Positions 39,877-51,960 of a stretch of DNA of 64,000 nucleotides are shown here, in pieces. The notes beneath the pieces were generated by a model. The model was not told where the DNA came from and did no database searches. It saw only the letters and a list, made by a program, of their open reading frames with translations. The translations under genes were made by a program, and so were the position numbers. The stretch comes from Sphaerolaimus hirsutus (Eukaryota > Nematoda > Chromadorea > Monhysterida > Sphaerolaimidae), in contig OZ038451.1 in NCBI GenBank assembly GCA_964036195.1, positions 5,026,529 through 5,090,528 on the forward strand. Reading direction: 5' to 3'. Every line of letters begins with the position of its first letter. Position 1 is the first letter of the stretch.

Positions 39877-41144
39877 GCGGGAAATTCCTCGAAATCCCAG
39901 TCCTCGAAATTTACCGTACCAACTTTACCGGGACCGTGATTCCGGTTGAAACCTGGGCAAAACCTGGAGTCTTGAGTCAGGGCATAAATATTTTTTTCAG
40001 TCAAGTCAAGTCTTTTGTCACCCATTTTTGGCCTCAACAGTTGGCTAGTTGAATCGAGCCCTATCTGAGGGCGAAATTTCTCATAGAATTTGTTTTCAAA
40101 ACCGATTTTCTGACAATTAGAAGTCTATTTGACCGGCCTGCAGAAAATGAATACTTCTAGAAGATACGATACCGTCTCAAGGATGCACTTTCACTTAGTC
40201 TAATTAAATGGAGGCATGTTATAGAAATAGAACAAATTAACCGCCCGAAAGGCGGAAATTACTCGACAGAGGTGGAATTAAATTAAACGCCGGTACTTCA
40301 AATACCGTGTAAATAGGCCACACTTAAGCCAGTCTTGAATTAAGAGCAAATTGATTTTTAATTAACACCGCAGTTTGATACTAGCACCAAGGAGCAGAGC
40401 CCCAGAACCTGTAAACTGTAAAATACCCTGTAAAATGACATGCGTCATGTAAGGGACCTGAAGCGTCAAATGCCACACATATTTAACGTTAAAAATCGCA
40501 ACAAAAAAATTGAAAATAATTTTTAAATTGAAAAAAATTACTACTAAAAAAAGTTTTTACTTTGTCAATAGAAAAAATGTAGTTTTTTCAAACTTTTCAT
40601 TTGTTCGTAATTCATTTTTAGTCATTTCGGAAAAAATTATGTATTTATTATACCTAGGTATATGCAATGAATTTTTACCTATGTATACCTGCATGCGACG
40701 TGACATTTTACAGAGGCTTTTACATTGACACATGACATTTTACAAGGACTTTTACATTTAACAGGGCGTTTTACAAGGTCTGGGTGGTACTAGAGTCTAA
40801 ATTGGTTTTTCATTTTCCCTTCCTTTTCACCTGGCAATCAGAGTTGTTAAAAGTACTGCACTTTTTTCAAAGAAAGGTAAACATAAAGTATTTTATTTTA
40901 ACTCACCCCTGAGTACAGAAAACGTAAAGAAATTTTGTTACCTTTACGCTGCGTTAAAGGTGAGTAAACGTAAATATCAATATTTTTACTCACGGAAAGC
41001 GTAAAAGCAAGAATTTTTTTCGATTTTGTATCCAGGAAGACGCGTATTTTGTACTCGCGTACTTTCAGTAGACGAGTACCGGTATTTTTCCGGGAGGAAA
41101 CGTAAACGTATTTACACAGTACCAGAGTATCGAATAAATGTAAA
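39877..41144. other. AT-rich intergenic stretch with a decayed TGTAAAATG foldback
   Basis: 40391-40795 contains AACCTGTAAACTGTAAAATA and, inverted, TTTTACAAGGACTTTTACA, so it is probably an old foldback related to the CAGTCCC family. No gene is recognised. Confidence 0.4.
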
Positions 41145-41586
41145 TACCGTTTTTCCTCCATATACACCCCTCGAAATAACCCCCCCCCCTCAAAATGGAC
41201 ACTATGAGTTTATAAACCCCCCCTCGAAATACCCCCACCCCAAATAAAGTGTATAGAGAACGTAAATGACAAAAGCTAGGTTTGTGATCCGGGAAACCTA
41301 GAACCCATGTTAAAAACAATGACTGTGTTATGTTAGAACAGGGTTTATACTGTCTGCGTACATACGTCTATAGAGTTTTTTTGTTTTTGTTTTTGTTTAT
41401 GGTGGTTTTTGTAGCATTTTTCGACGTCTGTGTACGTTACAGACAACAATTTAGTACTGTGATTTCATTTAATTCTAGCGAAATGATAACCCCCCTCCTC
41501 GAAATACCCACCTCGTTTAACCCCCCCCCTCAAAAATCTCACTCTGAAAAAATAAACCCCCTGGGGGTATTTCGAGGAAATACGGT
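41145..41586. mobile_element. CCGTATTT-family element with C-rich subterminal repeats
   Basis: TACCGTTTTTCCTCC at the left faces GAGGAAATACGGTA at the right. CCCCTCGAAATACCCCC words line both sides. Confidence 0.65.
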
Positions 41587-41720
41587 AAGTTGAAACAACT
41601 ATGCGACAATAATGTCTAATTGACAACCACTCAGCGCTTCGAAGCAATAATGAAGTGAAGTGAAGCAATTATGAACTGAAGCAATTGTCTATGAAGTGAC
41701 ACGCAAACTTCCACACGTAG

Positions 41721-42234
41721 TACGGTTCAAACGAGACTGACTTTTCGGGATCGGGATTCACTTTTTGAGATTTCGGGATCGGGATAGAGATAGGGATCGG
41801 GATCGCAATTGTTTTTTTTGAAATTTCGGGATCGGGATTGGCCGGGATTGGGGTCACCGGATTGGGATTGGCATTTTTCCGGGATCGGGATTGGGTTCTA
41901 GGGATAGAGATTTTGGCCATTTTTCTGGCATTCACAGTTGTTCATAAAGGTCTCAAAACACTGTTGGATGCCAGAAAAGTAGCATAAAATTGACACTGGG
42001 GGTTTGCATCCACTTTTTTTGCATGCAAAAACGTCATTATTTCACTTTTTATAATTTCCACTAATTTTTCCGGGATCGGGATCCCGGACTTGGGAGTTTC
42101 TCGGGATCGGGATTTGAAAATTTTCGGCATCGGGATTGGTATCGGGATCGGGATTGGGGTTTCAGGATCGGGATCGGGACTGGTAAATCCCGGAATTTCA
42201 CGGGATCCGGGATCGGGATCCCGTTTGAACCCTA
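41721..42234. mobile_element. hAT-like MITE with a CGGGAT-repeat interior
   Basis: The ends TACGGTTCAAACG and CGTTTGAACCCTA are flanked by the 8-bp duplication ACACGTAG at 41713-41720 and 42235-42242. The interior is dominated by CGGGATCGGGAT words around a short unique core. Confidence 0.85.
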
Positions 42235-42623
42235 ACACGTAGCCAGTTCATAACCACTGGCCCAGAAAAAATTGCAGGACATATACATACAAAAATTGTT
42301 TTTCTCATCTCATTTCGTTTAGCATTGAAAAAATCTCTGGGTTAAAGGAAGGATATGTTTTTTAAATATTTGTATTTTTGCCTGAATTTCTCAATTGAGT
42401 GATTCAATCATATTGTCTTTTTGACAGATTTTCCGAGATATTCAAAAATATCAGAGAATAGTTAAAATATCTCATTTATATTTTTTCTGACTAATCTCAG
42501 GGAGATTTTGATATTTTTCGATTTAAGAGATTTTCTAGGACTGTATTTTCGCAAAATCAAACCATTTTTAATGCTAACTGCATTGCGTTCACAGTGAAGC
42601 GGGTTCACAAACTTTCATTTTGG

Positions 42624-42872
42624 TATACTCCGGTTACTTTACACCCTGCACGCGTGGTTCCCGCTGGAAGTGTGCCAACGATGGTTAACGCGTGCGAGTT
42701 TCATAAAAACATGACAAAGTTGATTGTTGTAATAAGGTTTCTCATTAACATATTCACATCGATAATTTTTTTCATCTTTTTATGGAAATCGCATGATTTA
42801 ACAATCATTGGCACGCTTCCAACGTGAGACATAAATCAGTGCGAGGGCAGAGTATCATGTACGCCGAGTATA
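42624..42872. mobile_element. TACTCGG-family foldback MITE
   Basis: TATACTCCGGTTACTTTACA faces GAGTATCATGTACGCCGAGT, with the words GTGGTTCCCGCTGG and GTGCCAACGATGG inside. Confidence 0.7.
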
Positions 42873-43587
42873 CGCAATTTATCGTCTGGTTTTATTCATC
42901 ACGATATGGTAGCACTCTCCAAATTTTGTGGCTTAAACAGCAGAGTTGTTAAAAGTACCGAACTTTTTTCAAAGTATACGTAAAAGTTAAGTATTTATTT
43001 TTTACTCACCTTACTCACGACTAGTTTCATGTATTTTTAGCTAATTTTTTCCCGTTTTTCCCTACTATGCCTTTAAAAACCTATATAAAAGGCTATCTAA
43101 AATACGTTTTCTGTACTCGGGTACTTTCAAAAAGTATACGTAAAAGCGAGTACCAGGACTTTTTTTCGGAGGAATGGTAAACGTATTTACTCTGTACTCG
43201 AGTATACGTATTTATCGAGTAAAAGTAAATACGTTTTAACAACTATGTTAAACAGTTTCCGTCTAGGTCATGTAACTTTTCAGCGAACGAAAACTATACA
43301 CCTAAAATATCAAAAAATGCAACTATAACATCTAAAAAAATTTTAGTTGACTATATTTAATCAGTTAACGTCTAAATGGCTTGGCCAAAATTCATATCAG
43401 TTCTAACGATTTTTATGCTCTGCTTCAAGGCGACATTGACCTACCGTATACCAATGAATGCAATGATGCAAATAATGAATTCAGAAACCAATGAAGACAG
43501 AATTCACCACAGTTAGTACAGTTTTTTTCTCCTTTTTTATACCTTTTCAGCTATGGCGGTCTATAGAAAATTGCTGTTTTTGATGCG
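42873..43587. other. AT-rich stretch with CGTAAAAG/TTTACT repeats
   Basis: 42950-43240 has inverted words such as AGTATACGTAAAAG and CTTTTACTCG, probably a decayed foldback similar to 40850-41130. No gene. Confidence 0.4.
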
Positions 43588-43830
43588 TTATGGTTCGGAT
43601 TGATATTAAACCAGGCCCCAGATTTTATTAGGAAGTCAGGTATGTTTTATTGGCAGATTCCCGATGCGTATCTACAAAAAAATTTGTATTTGGATGAAAA
43701 GGTGAGTGAGTACAGCTACTTTTTCGGTAGAAATTTCAGAATAACTTAAGTATACGTATTTTTCGAGTGAATGTAAATATATTTAAATGACTACCTAGAT
43801 GGTTTACATCACTAATACAGTACCACATAG
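43588..43830. repeat. Paralogue of 1283-2265 lacking the TTTCCG element
   Basis: It shares CCAGGCCCCAGATTTT, TTGTATTTGGAT, GGTGAGTGAGTACAGC and ATGGTTTACATC with the left end of the window. It supplies the empty site for the MITE at 1586-2157. It is followed by CGGACATCATATCTTC words that recur at 55345-55430. Confidence 0.7.
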
Positions 43831-44089
43831 GACCCCGGAAACTTTCCCTTCTTGGACATCTTACCTTCTGAAGGTATGATGTCCAGGCGGACATCATATC
43901 TTCAGGCGGTCATCTTACCTTCTCGGGAGACGGTCATCATCACTTCGAAATATAAAATAAATACACGTTTGGGCGATAATATGCATTTAGAAGCACGGAG
44001 GCGCCTGTTCCGCCTGCCTGCCGCGTTGCGCGTGCCTATTTACGCGTGCCTCCACTGGTCAGTTGCAAGCATTGTTGTTGTTTTCACTC

Positions 44090-44390
44090 CTGTTAATGGA
44101 AAAAGCTGACTTTGGGTCCAAGCGCCATGGCGCTTTTCCGAACCCCGGCGCCAAGCGCCAATCGTGCCGGCGCAAAATGGCGCCAAGCGTCATGGCGCTT
44201 CTTGCTTTGGCGCTGGCTGCAAGCGCCAATGCCAAGTATCTTATTCCTGGCGCCAAAATGGCGCCTAGCGCCACGGCGTTTTTGTCGGTGTGGCGGCAAG
44301 CGCCAATGGCGCCACAGCAAAATAGCGTTGTGTCATGGCGCTTTTTCCTTTGGCGCTGGCGCTGGTGCTTTTCCATCGCTACTCCTGGTT
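44090..44390. mobile_element. GCGCC-family array element
   Basis: GCGCCATGGCGC, TTGGCGCC and TGGCGCTGG words fill about 300 bases, and the right part ends GGTGCTTTTCCATCGCTACT. Frames encoding APWRF and GAWR peptides on both strands are artefacts of the array. Confidence 0.6.
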
Positions 44391-44584
44391 TCGTTTTTAG
44401 AAATTATGATTAGGTTGGTTGCTCCTTTGCAGTTATCGCGTGGAGGTGAGGTTCAGTGTCGCGTTATGATGCTGTGCTGCATTGATCCTGCGCCTGGTCT
44501 GCCAAAGTAAAAGCGCGCGTCCCAAACACTGCTTTTTGGTGAAATTTGCATTCATGGGCCTTTATTATTTATTTATTTGGCAAT

Positions 44585-45110
44585 TTATACATGGGTGCGT
44601 TTTGTACTTTATACATGGGTGCGTTCTGCACATAGGTGCGTTCTGTACATAGGTGCCTTAAATATGTCCAAGAAACATGGCAAATATGCATAGAGTTGTT
44701 AAAAGTACCTATACTCGGCGTACGTGATACTCTGCTCTCGCACTGATTTATGTCTCCTGTTGGAAACGTGCCAATGATTATTAAATCATGCGATTTCCAT
44801 AAAAATATGAAAAAATTGATCGATGTGAATATGTTAATGAATAACATTATAACAACAATCAATTTTGTTATCTTTTTATGAAACTCGGATGCGTTAACCA
44901 TCGTTGGCACACTTCCAGCGGGAACCACGCATGCAGGGGAGGATACTGTTGGGCATCCCCGCAATGGGCATCCTCATCTATGTACCTATGGGCATCCCAA
45001 AGTTCAGTAATAAAATATTTTCTTTTTTGTTTTGCTTGACAGTTTACTTTGCATTTGACTTTACATTTGACACTTGACTTTACACTTTACAGGGCTTGGG
45101 ACTGCCTTTG
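44585..45110. repeat. Nested repeat remnants (GTACATGGGTGCG, TACTCGG, CAGTCCC)
   Basis: 44585-44650 holds four TACATGGGTGCG-like words (compare 52-54 kb). 44706-44939 is a reverse TACTCGG foldback lacking its last bases. 45001-45107 is the right half of a CAGTCCC foldback. Confidence 0.55.
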
Positions 45111-45149
45111 TCACATTGTGCATGCAAAACCCATTGTGTGTCAGGTCTA

Positions 45150-45360
45150 GTGATGGAAAAGCGCCATGGCGCTAGCGCCAAACCAAAAAGCGCCATGGCG
45201 CTTCTGGCGCTTGGCGCCTTTTTGCCGTGGCGCCATTGGCGCTTGGCACCGTGCCCTCCAGAAGCGCCATGGCGCTTTTGGCGCTTGGCGCTATGATGCT
45301 GTGGCGCTATTGGCACTTGGCGCTCGCACTTCAAAAAGCGCCAAAAAAGTGCCATACGAT
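45150..45360. mobile_element. GCGCC-family array element
   Basis: It begins TAGTGATGGAAAAGCGCC and continues as GCGCCATGGCGC / TTGGCGC words. The right terminus is unclear near 45350. Confidence 0.6.
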
Positions 45361-45814
45361 CTGTGTAAGTTTGCGGCAGATTTACCTATCAAATATTTAC
45401 ATCATAAATATGAGAGATAATAGTTTTGGCACATTTCCAGCAGTTTTCACCCTTCTTTCTTTTAGAGGCCCCGTTCTTTTTATTTTGTGGCCCAAACAAA
45501 CTCCAAAAAGTGTACCTTCTATTGGAGGCAGCCCTCCTATTTATTTCGTGGCAAAAATTAACTTGAAAATGTGTACCTTCTATTTGAGACGCCCATCTAT
45601 TAGACGCCTATGCCCATCTATTAGAAGAAATACGGTATTATCTTTCACTATGGGTGAATAGGGTGCTGAACATTTCACGTTATACTGTTAAAAAGAAAAA
45701 TTCTTCAAACATAAGAAACTCATTTTTCCAGTACTAAAATAGCTCAGTATTTATGTAGTTCTCGGTAAAATATTCAACTGTGTATACGGCGGCTGTAGAA
45801 ACATGTTCGAATTT

Positions 45815-46867
45815 TGTTGGCGCTGGCGCTATTGGCGCTTGGCGCTATTGGCGCTTGGCGCTATTGTCCTCTGGCGCCATTGGCGCTTGGCGCGGGGGTA
45901 TCCCATTAGGACAAAAGTGCATTCATACAACAGTAGCTATTGTACAACAAAAGTGCTCATTAGTGCAAAACGTGCTTTCGTACAACATTCATCCCGATTG
46001 TACAACACCTGTTGCATTCGTACAACACATGTTGCATTTGTACAACAAATGTTGCTTTTGTACAACATGGGTAAGAATGCATCCATCATAAATATAATGC
46101 CATCATAAATGTTATGTTAGAAAAAGAACAAATTTAAGGTGGAACATCATAGCTTTGATCAAGATCAAAAAATTTGAAGCGGCCAGATCCTGTAAAAGCA
46201 CAGACTATATTGCCAAAGCAGCATGGGATCACCCATGAACTTTGATGCCTTTATGAGTGCCAATAGCAGCACCAGAGGTCACTTTCACACCGTGTTTGTG
46301 TGGAGTACTTCTATATTACCATTTAAATGGTGCTACTGTAAATTTTAATTTTTTCACCATTTATTAACATCACATGGTTAGTATCGCTGATTTCAGCACA
46401 ATTGAAATTGACTTCAACGCTGGCACTTCTAAATGCCAGAAGCATCCAGTACTATTCTACCACAGTTGCATCCATACTGGAAATCAAGAACTTTCACTCA
46501 AAATAATTTCATCTTCATGATCTGCTAAGCCATATCTATTACCTGTAAGATCTATAACCTGTACCATCAATTATTTGTACAAAAGTGACATTTGTTGTAT
46601 GAATGCAACATGTGTTGTACGAATGCAACAGGTGTTGTACAATCGGGATGGGTATTGTACAAAAGCACGTTTTGTACTAATGAGCACTTTTGTTGTACAA
46701 TAGCTACTGTTGTACGAATGCACTTTTGTCCTAATGACGCACACTCCTTGGCGCTACGGTTCGGAAAAGCGCCATGGCGCTTTTGGCGCTTGGCGCTAAA
46801 TTCGTGTGGCGCCATTGGCGCTTGGCGCCGCACATAGGAAAAGCGCCATGGCGCTTTTTCCATCACT
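45815..46867. repeat. GCGCC arrays flanking a TACAAC palindrome
   Basis: 45815-45897 and 46741-46867 are GCGCC arrays; the latter ends GCGCTTTTTCCATCACTAG. Between them, 45904-46736 is a palindrome: ATTAGGACAAAAGTGCATTC faces GAATGCACTTTTGTCCTAAT. TACAAC (or GTTGTA) recurs about every 15-20 bases in each ~160-base arm. The core 46080-46560 is unique. Confidence 0.7.
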
Positions 46868-48445
46868 AGTCAGGTCATGTAAAATTGCCTGAAAGTGTCA
46901 ATTTTCATGCAAAGTGTCAACAGTCACATAAAATTAGCTGTATAATGTCAAATGTCATGCAAAGTGTCAAAAGTCATGTAAAATGTCATGCAAAGAGTGA
47001 GAAGCAGGCTTGCAGCTCCCGTTTTCACCTTCACAGCCGAAAAAAATACACATAAAAACGTGTGAATTTCAAGCACTGTGTTACCTGCTTTGCTCTAGTT
47101 ATACTGCTTGTGTCAATGCATCTGTTATGTCTCATGTTACATAGCAGTCAGGACAAATGGGTCAAAGGAAGGGTGGCCCATGTTGAAAATGCAAACTCAA
47201 ATTGCAGTTTCATTGAAATGCATTTCATACATTTATTTATTTATGTAGACATAACTGACCTTAGAATGGGATTTTTTAAATTGTGTTTTGAGTTTCATTT
47301 CTAGTTCTATGTATAGATGTAATTGTACAGCTCTTTACATATACAACAAAATTGTCTTTGCATTTAGAATTTTAATTCTCGCCCCACCCACTGCAGACTT
47401 TACAGTGAAATCTACCATATCCCATCCAAATAAGACCAATTTGTTTTAAACTCTCATTACATTACATTGCTTTCACAATGTAACACATGCTCTCACATTG
47501 CTATTTGACCCACACTGTAATGTGATGGGCACTATAGTTTTCAGCGTGCAGAGGTCACCTAAATAATGACCTTCTGTTGTGTGTGAATCTGCACAATTTA
47601 ACACATTGCAGCACACTGTTACATAGTGTTTTAAAAGCTGTTCCATCGTAAAACTGCATAATATGGGAGTGTGTGAATTTTTTGTGTGTGATTTTTATTA
47701 TGTTGACTTTAAGTATTATGTGCGAATGTGTGAATGTAAAAAATGTGTGAACTCTGCTGCAACCCTGGTTAGAAGTCATTGTTAAAATCGTTTTTTCCTG
47801 GCAACACAGGAGGAGTACACTATGTATACCAATACCACTGTGTAATTAGTAATGATGTAGCCTGAACAAAATGGCAAAAATCATAACATGTAGTTACATT
47901 AGATTGAACATAACATAAATATATGCATAGGGGTGATTGCCATTCTTACAGGGTAACCCAATGATGGTATGTATGGGCTTTTCTACCCTACTTTCATGTA
48001 TATCAAACAGGAAAACATAGAGAAAAAATAAATATTTTTTTGAAATTTTTATGAACTTTTCAAAAATCTATATCTCCCAAGATTTTTTTCCAATGCTAAT
48101 TGGGAAAAATCCAGTTTTAATTGTTTTTTGAAGAGTGCATTTCTGGGTCACACTGTACACAAAACTTCCAAAGCTTAGTGATTTATCGACTTTTGCCAAT
48201 ACACACCCAAATTGTGGATACGATAAGGTCCTAGCAGGCCATATCTTACAGGGTAACCCAATATCCTACAGGCCATTATCTTTGAGGCGTAAACTTCTAA
48301 AGAAAAGGAAAGGCCACTGCTGGCATATATTTTGAGAACAGAGACAGAAAATTTGCCACTTTATAATGAATATTTGAAACTTTACAATGATTAGCGAGCG
48401 CACCACTGGACACACATCATTTGCATATAAAGGTAAATGGATAGA
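46868..48445. other. AT-rich intergenic stretch, no gene recognised
   Basis: TGTCAAATGTCATGCAAAG words at 46880-46990 are a CAGTCCC-family remnant. The rest shows no conserved coding motif. 48340-48450 is paralogous to 54592-54700. Confidence 0.4.
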
Positions 48446-48449
48446 ATGT

Positions 48450-49726
48450 GCCTACACACACTAGTTTTCACCGTGACTTCGTGTGAAAACTGAAATTTTT
48501 TCAAATGCAAATAAGTGAACACGGTTGAATGATTTCAAGTAATTTTTATTGGAATTCAAATTAATGAAAGTTAAAATTAAAAAATTTGAAACTAAAACAC
48601 ATATAGCATACAAAAAGAGTAGGCTGGATGTGGTCATGTGTAGTGATGTGAAAGCGCCATGGCGCTTTTTGCTTTGGCGCTATTTTGCTGTGGCGCCATT
48701 GGCGCTTGGCGCTATACCTATGAAAAGCGCCATGGTGCTTTTGGTGCATGGCGCTATTTTTGGCCGGCGCCAGGAACAAAATGCCTGGCGCTGGCGCTTG
48801 GCGCTAGCGCCAAGCAAAAAACGCCATGGCGCTTCTGGCGCTTGGCGCCAGTTTGCTCTGGCGCCATTGGCGCTTGGCGCTATGGGTCGGAAAAGCGCTT
48901 TTGGCGCTCGGCGCCAAAGTTCTGGCGCTATTTATATCACTAGCCATGTGGCCATTTCAGTTTTCACATCGGTCACGGTGAAGGCTGGATGTGGTCATGT
49001 GTAGTGATGTGAAAGCGCCATGGCGCTTTTTGCTTTGGCGCTATTTTGCTGTGGCGCCATTGGCGCTTGGCGCTATACCTATGAAAAGCGCCATGGTGCT
49101 TTTGGTGCATGGCGCTATTTTTGGCCGGCGCCAGGAACAAAATGCCTGGCGCTGGCGCTTGGCGCTAGCGCCAAGCAAAAAACGCCATGGCGCTTCTGGC
49201 GCTTGGCGCCAGTTTGCTCTGGCGCCATTGGCGCTTGGCGCTATGGGTCGGAAAAGCGCTTTTGGCGCTCGGCGCCAAAGTTCTGGCGCTATTTATATCA
49301 CTAGCCATGTGGCCATTTCAGTTTTCACATCGGTCACGGTGAAGGCTGGATGTGGTCATGTGTAGTGATGTGAAAGCGCCATGGCGCTTTTTGCTTTGGC
49401 GCTATTTTGCTGTGGCGCCATTGGCGCTTGGCGCTATACCTATGAAAAGCGCCATGGTGCTTTTGGTGCATGGCGCTATTTTTGGCCGGCGCCAGGAACA
49501 AAATGCCTGGCGCTGGCGCTTGGCGCTAGCGCCAAGCAAAAAACGCCATGGCGCTTCTGGCGCTTGGCGCCAGTTTGCTCTGGCGCCATTGGCGCTTGGC
49601 GCTATGGGTCGGAAAAGCGCTTTTGGCGCTCGGCGCCAAAGTTCTGGCGCTATTTATATCACTAGCCATGTGGCCATTTCAGTTTTCACATCGGTCACGG
49701 TGAAAACTAGTGTGTGTAGGGCCAAT
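48450..49726. mobile_element. ACACACTAGTTTTCACC foldback containing a triplicated GCGCC insert
   Basis: The outer ends are GCCTACACACACTAG and CTAGTGTGTGTAGGG. A GCGCC MITE (48641-48942, TAGTGATGTGAAA to ATATCACTA) sits in the right arm with an 8-bp duplication differing at one base (GTCATGTG and GCCATGTG). A 361-bp unit containing it is repeated three times (48622-48982, 48983-49343, 49344-49704). Confidence 0.85.
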
Positions 49727-49740
49727 GCCGCACAACTAAT

Positions 49741-50001
49741 ATTCACAGAGCTATGCGACAACCTGGCGGCAAACACAAAGGTGTCACCGCATTGTCGCAC
49801 GGCTCTGTGAACGTGCCGCAGCTACTGCAGGCAGCGCAATGGCGGAGCACATGCAGATCTGTGGCCGCTGCATTTTATGACTCTGTATGAGTTTGATCAC
49901 TGCCGCGCTGGTTGCAGTAGCTGCGGCACGTTCACAGACCAGCGCGACAACTCGGCGGTACCTTTGTGTTTGCCGCCAGGTTGTCGCATCGCTCTGTGAA
50001 T
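49741..50001. repeat. GC-rich foldback (GCTCTGTGAA / CGACAACC)
   Basis: ATTCACAGAGCTATGCGACA faces TGTCGCATCGCTCTGTGAAT; AACCTGGCGGCAAACACAAAG faces TTTGTGTTTGCCGCCAGGTT. Arms are about 110 bases with inner GTGCCGCAGCTACTGCAG symmetry. Confidence 0.7.
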
Positions 50002-50909
50002 TAACTGCAGCCGGATACTGTTTCTTGAAAAAATGTTAAAAATGCCCCTTCAGAAAAGATTATAAATATTACAAGAAAAATAACATTATTGTCTCTATTT
50101 CAATTTGATATTTATGTGTTGCAATTATTTAATACAACGCCGTACCTGCAAAGTACGTTCAATGTTAATACGTGTAATCATTGTTTAGTACTCGGCGGAC
50201 CGCAAAGTATGCACAGAATCCTACCATAATTTAATGGATAAAATCTTGTGATATATTTTATACCTAATTTATTATTCCATAGTCAAAACAAATATTAAGA
50301 TGAAAAAACTGTATAATTTTTAGTTCATTATTCAGATGGGTCATGGTGTGTGATGTCCGCTGAGTATAGCACCATGCACGCCCGGCCCTAAAAACACGTG
50401 CCCAGCTCTAAAAAGCGGCCTGCCATTTAATGGGCAGTTACCGTAAATTATCTAATAATGTGACTGTACTATTGTTTTCAGCACATTTGGTGATGTCGCA
50501 TTATTGGAGAGTGTCGCATTTTAGTTTTCCTCAAATCATAAACGTCACTGGTCACATAACTCAAATGTGAGCATGACATTGTAAAGCGATCGGTGTGTCC
50601 AGTTATGAGAACGTGGCCATATTTGATTTGTGCGGGGTCAATGGCGTGTGCGGAATAATACGCCCCCCCCCCCCGCGTGAATGACGCAACTGCTCTGCGC
50701 GCATTGTGAAACTAATCGGAAATGCCTGCGCAACATATGATTTTGTCTGTGCACTTAATGCGGTTTGGAGATTAGAATGAAAAAACGATCAAGATGGTAA
50801 TGTAAATAAGTGCTAAACCATAAAGTAAATAGATATTGAGATCAAGTTGGGACATTATAACAATGATAAAATCAACAATGCAGTTAAAATCAACGTATTA
50901 TGCAACAAA
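50002..50909. other. Intergenic stretch, no gene recognised
   Basis: AT-rich, with a C-run at 50662-50673. I see no coding or RNA signal. Confidence 0.4.
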
Positions 50910-51598
50910 TGAAGGGTGTGCTTCTAAATGTACCGATCTACAAAGAATCGATTTTGAGATAATCACAATTGAAAGTTTGGAGTATGCAACACCCATACAT
51001 GGGTATTGGGTATGGGAATTTTGGGTATGGGTATTTCGGCCATATTGTTGGGTATCCACATGCATGGGTATAATCGTTCCTTATACACATAACACTAGCT
51101 AGGTATATAACATTTAGTAAATTGTATTTTTTGTAGTACATTACATTTTAAAGGAACAAATTGGTAATAGCATGTAGATAAGTACCTTTTAAAGCACAAA
51201 ATCAGATAGATGTAGATCGGTACTTTTACCCATAGTAAAACAGCACAAATTGAGTTTTTGCTGCTGATGATGCCGAGCTGACATCGGTACTTTTAGAAGC
51301 ACAAAAAATAAAGTGCAGATCGGTACATTTAGAAGTACAATTTTGAAAAATGTGTGTAGATCGGCACTTTAAAAAATACAAAAGCTGTAAAAGCTTGTAG
51401 ATCGGTAATTTTAAAATTTCAAAAACTGTATTTTGCGAATTTTTTGCTTTTTTCGACCCCCCATATCTCAAAAGTGAATTTCACACCCCCCACATATTAT
51501 GTATATTTTTGAAGCGCATTTTTATGGGGACCCCAAAAATGGTCCTAACTCAAATGTGAAAAATTTGTAGATCGGTACTTTTAGAAGCACACACTTCA
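50910..51598. mobile_element. TA-inserting MITE, TGAAGGGTGTGC ends, GATCGGTACTTTT repeats
   Basis: TGAAGGGTGTGCTTCTAAAT faces TTAGAAGCACACACTTCA. GTAGATCGGTACTTTTA recurs about eight times within. The copy at 59267-59950 has an empty site in the left duplicate at about 5130, showing insertion at TA. Confidence 0.8.
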
Positions 51599-51630
51599 AA
51601 TGTTTGATATCATGAAAATTGGTAGTATAA

Positions 51631-51960
51631 ATGGGACCATGGAGTGCTGCCAGCTGCAACGATTTGTTGAAAATGGCTGGTCGGCAACAGCTTTTTCACA
51701 ATGCTATCGGCGAGCCTATTACCGCCGATTTTCAGCCGAGCAAATTCAAGGTTAATATAGCTTATTCCATACTTTTCTGCTCGCTTTTGCTCAACCACTT
51801 GTACCCATTTTATGCCACCTTCAAAGGCAAATCGCGCAAATTCCACACCATTTGGCGCTGAATACATTGTGGTTGTGCCGACAGCCAACTCTCACAATGT
51901 GCGCACATTTCAAGTAACCAGCCGCGTCTCTGCCGCCGGACGTCCATATTTTGAGGGTAA
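51631..51960 (+). CDS. Candidate host exons, unidentified protein
   Basis: An open frame from the ATG at 51631 (MGPWSAASCNDLLKMAGRQQ) reaches AAG/GTTAAT near 51752. A possible 79-base intron ends TTCAAAG, and the next frame reads to ...GRPYFEG/GTAAAT near 51958 (AEYIVVVPTANSHNVRTF). Codon use looks less repeat-like than the surroundings and base composition is balanced. The minus strand is also open for 92 codons over the first part, so strand is not settled. I do not recognise the family. The tandem array that follows starts with the same CATATTTTGAGGGTAAATAA words. Confidence 0.3.

Noticed and set aside
44090..49810. Many ORFs encoding APWRF/GAWR-like peptides on both strands
   Set aside because: They are translations of the GCGCCATGGCGC array, repeat with it, and are open in several frames at once.
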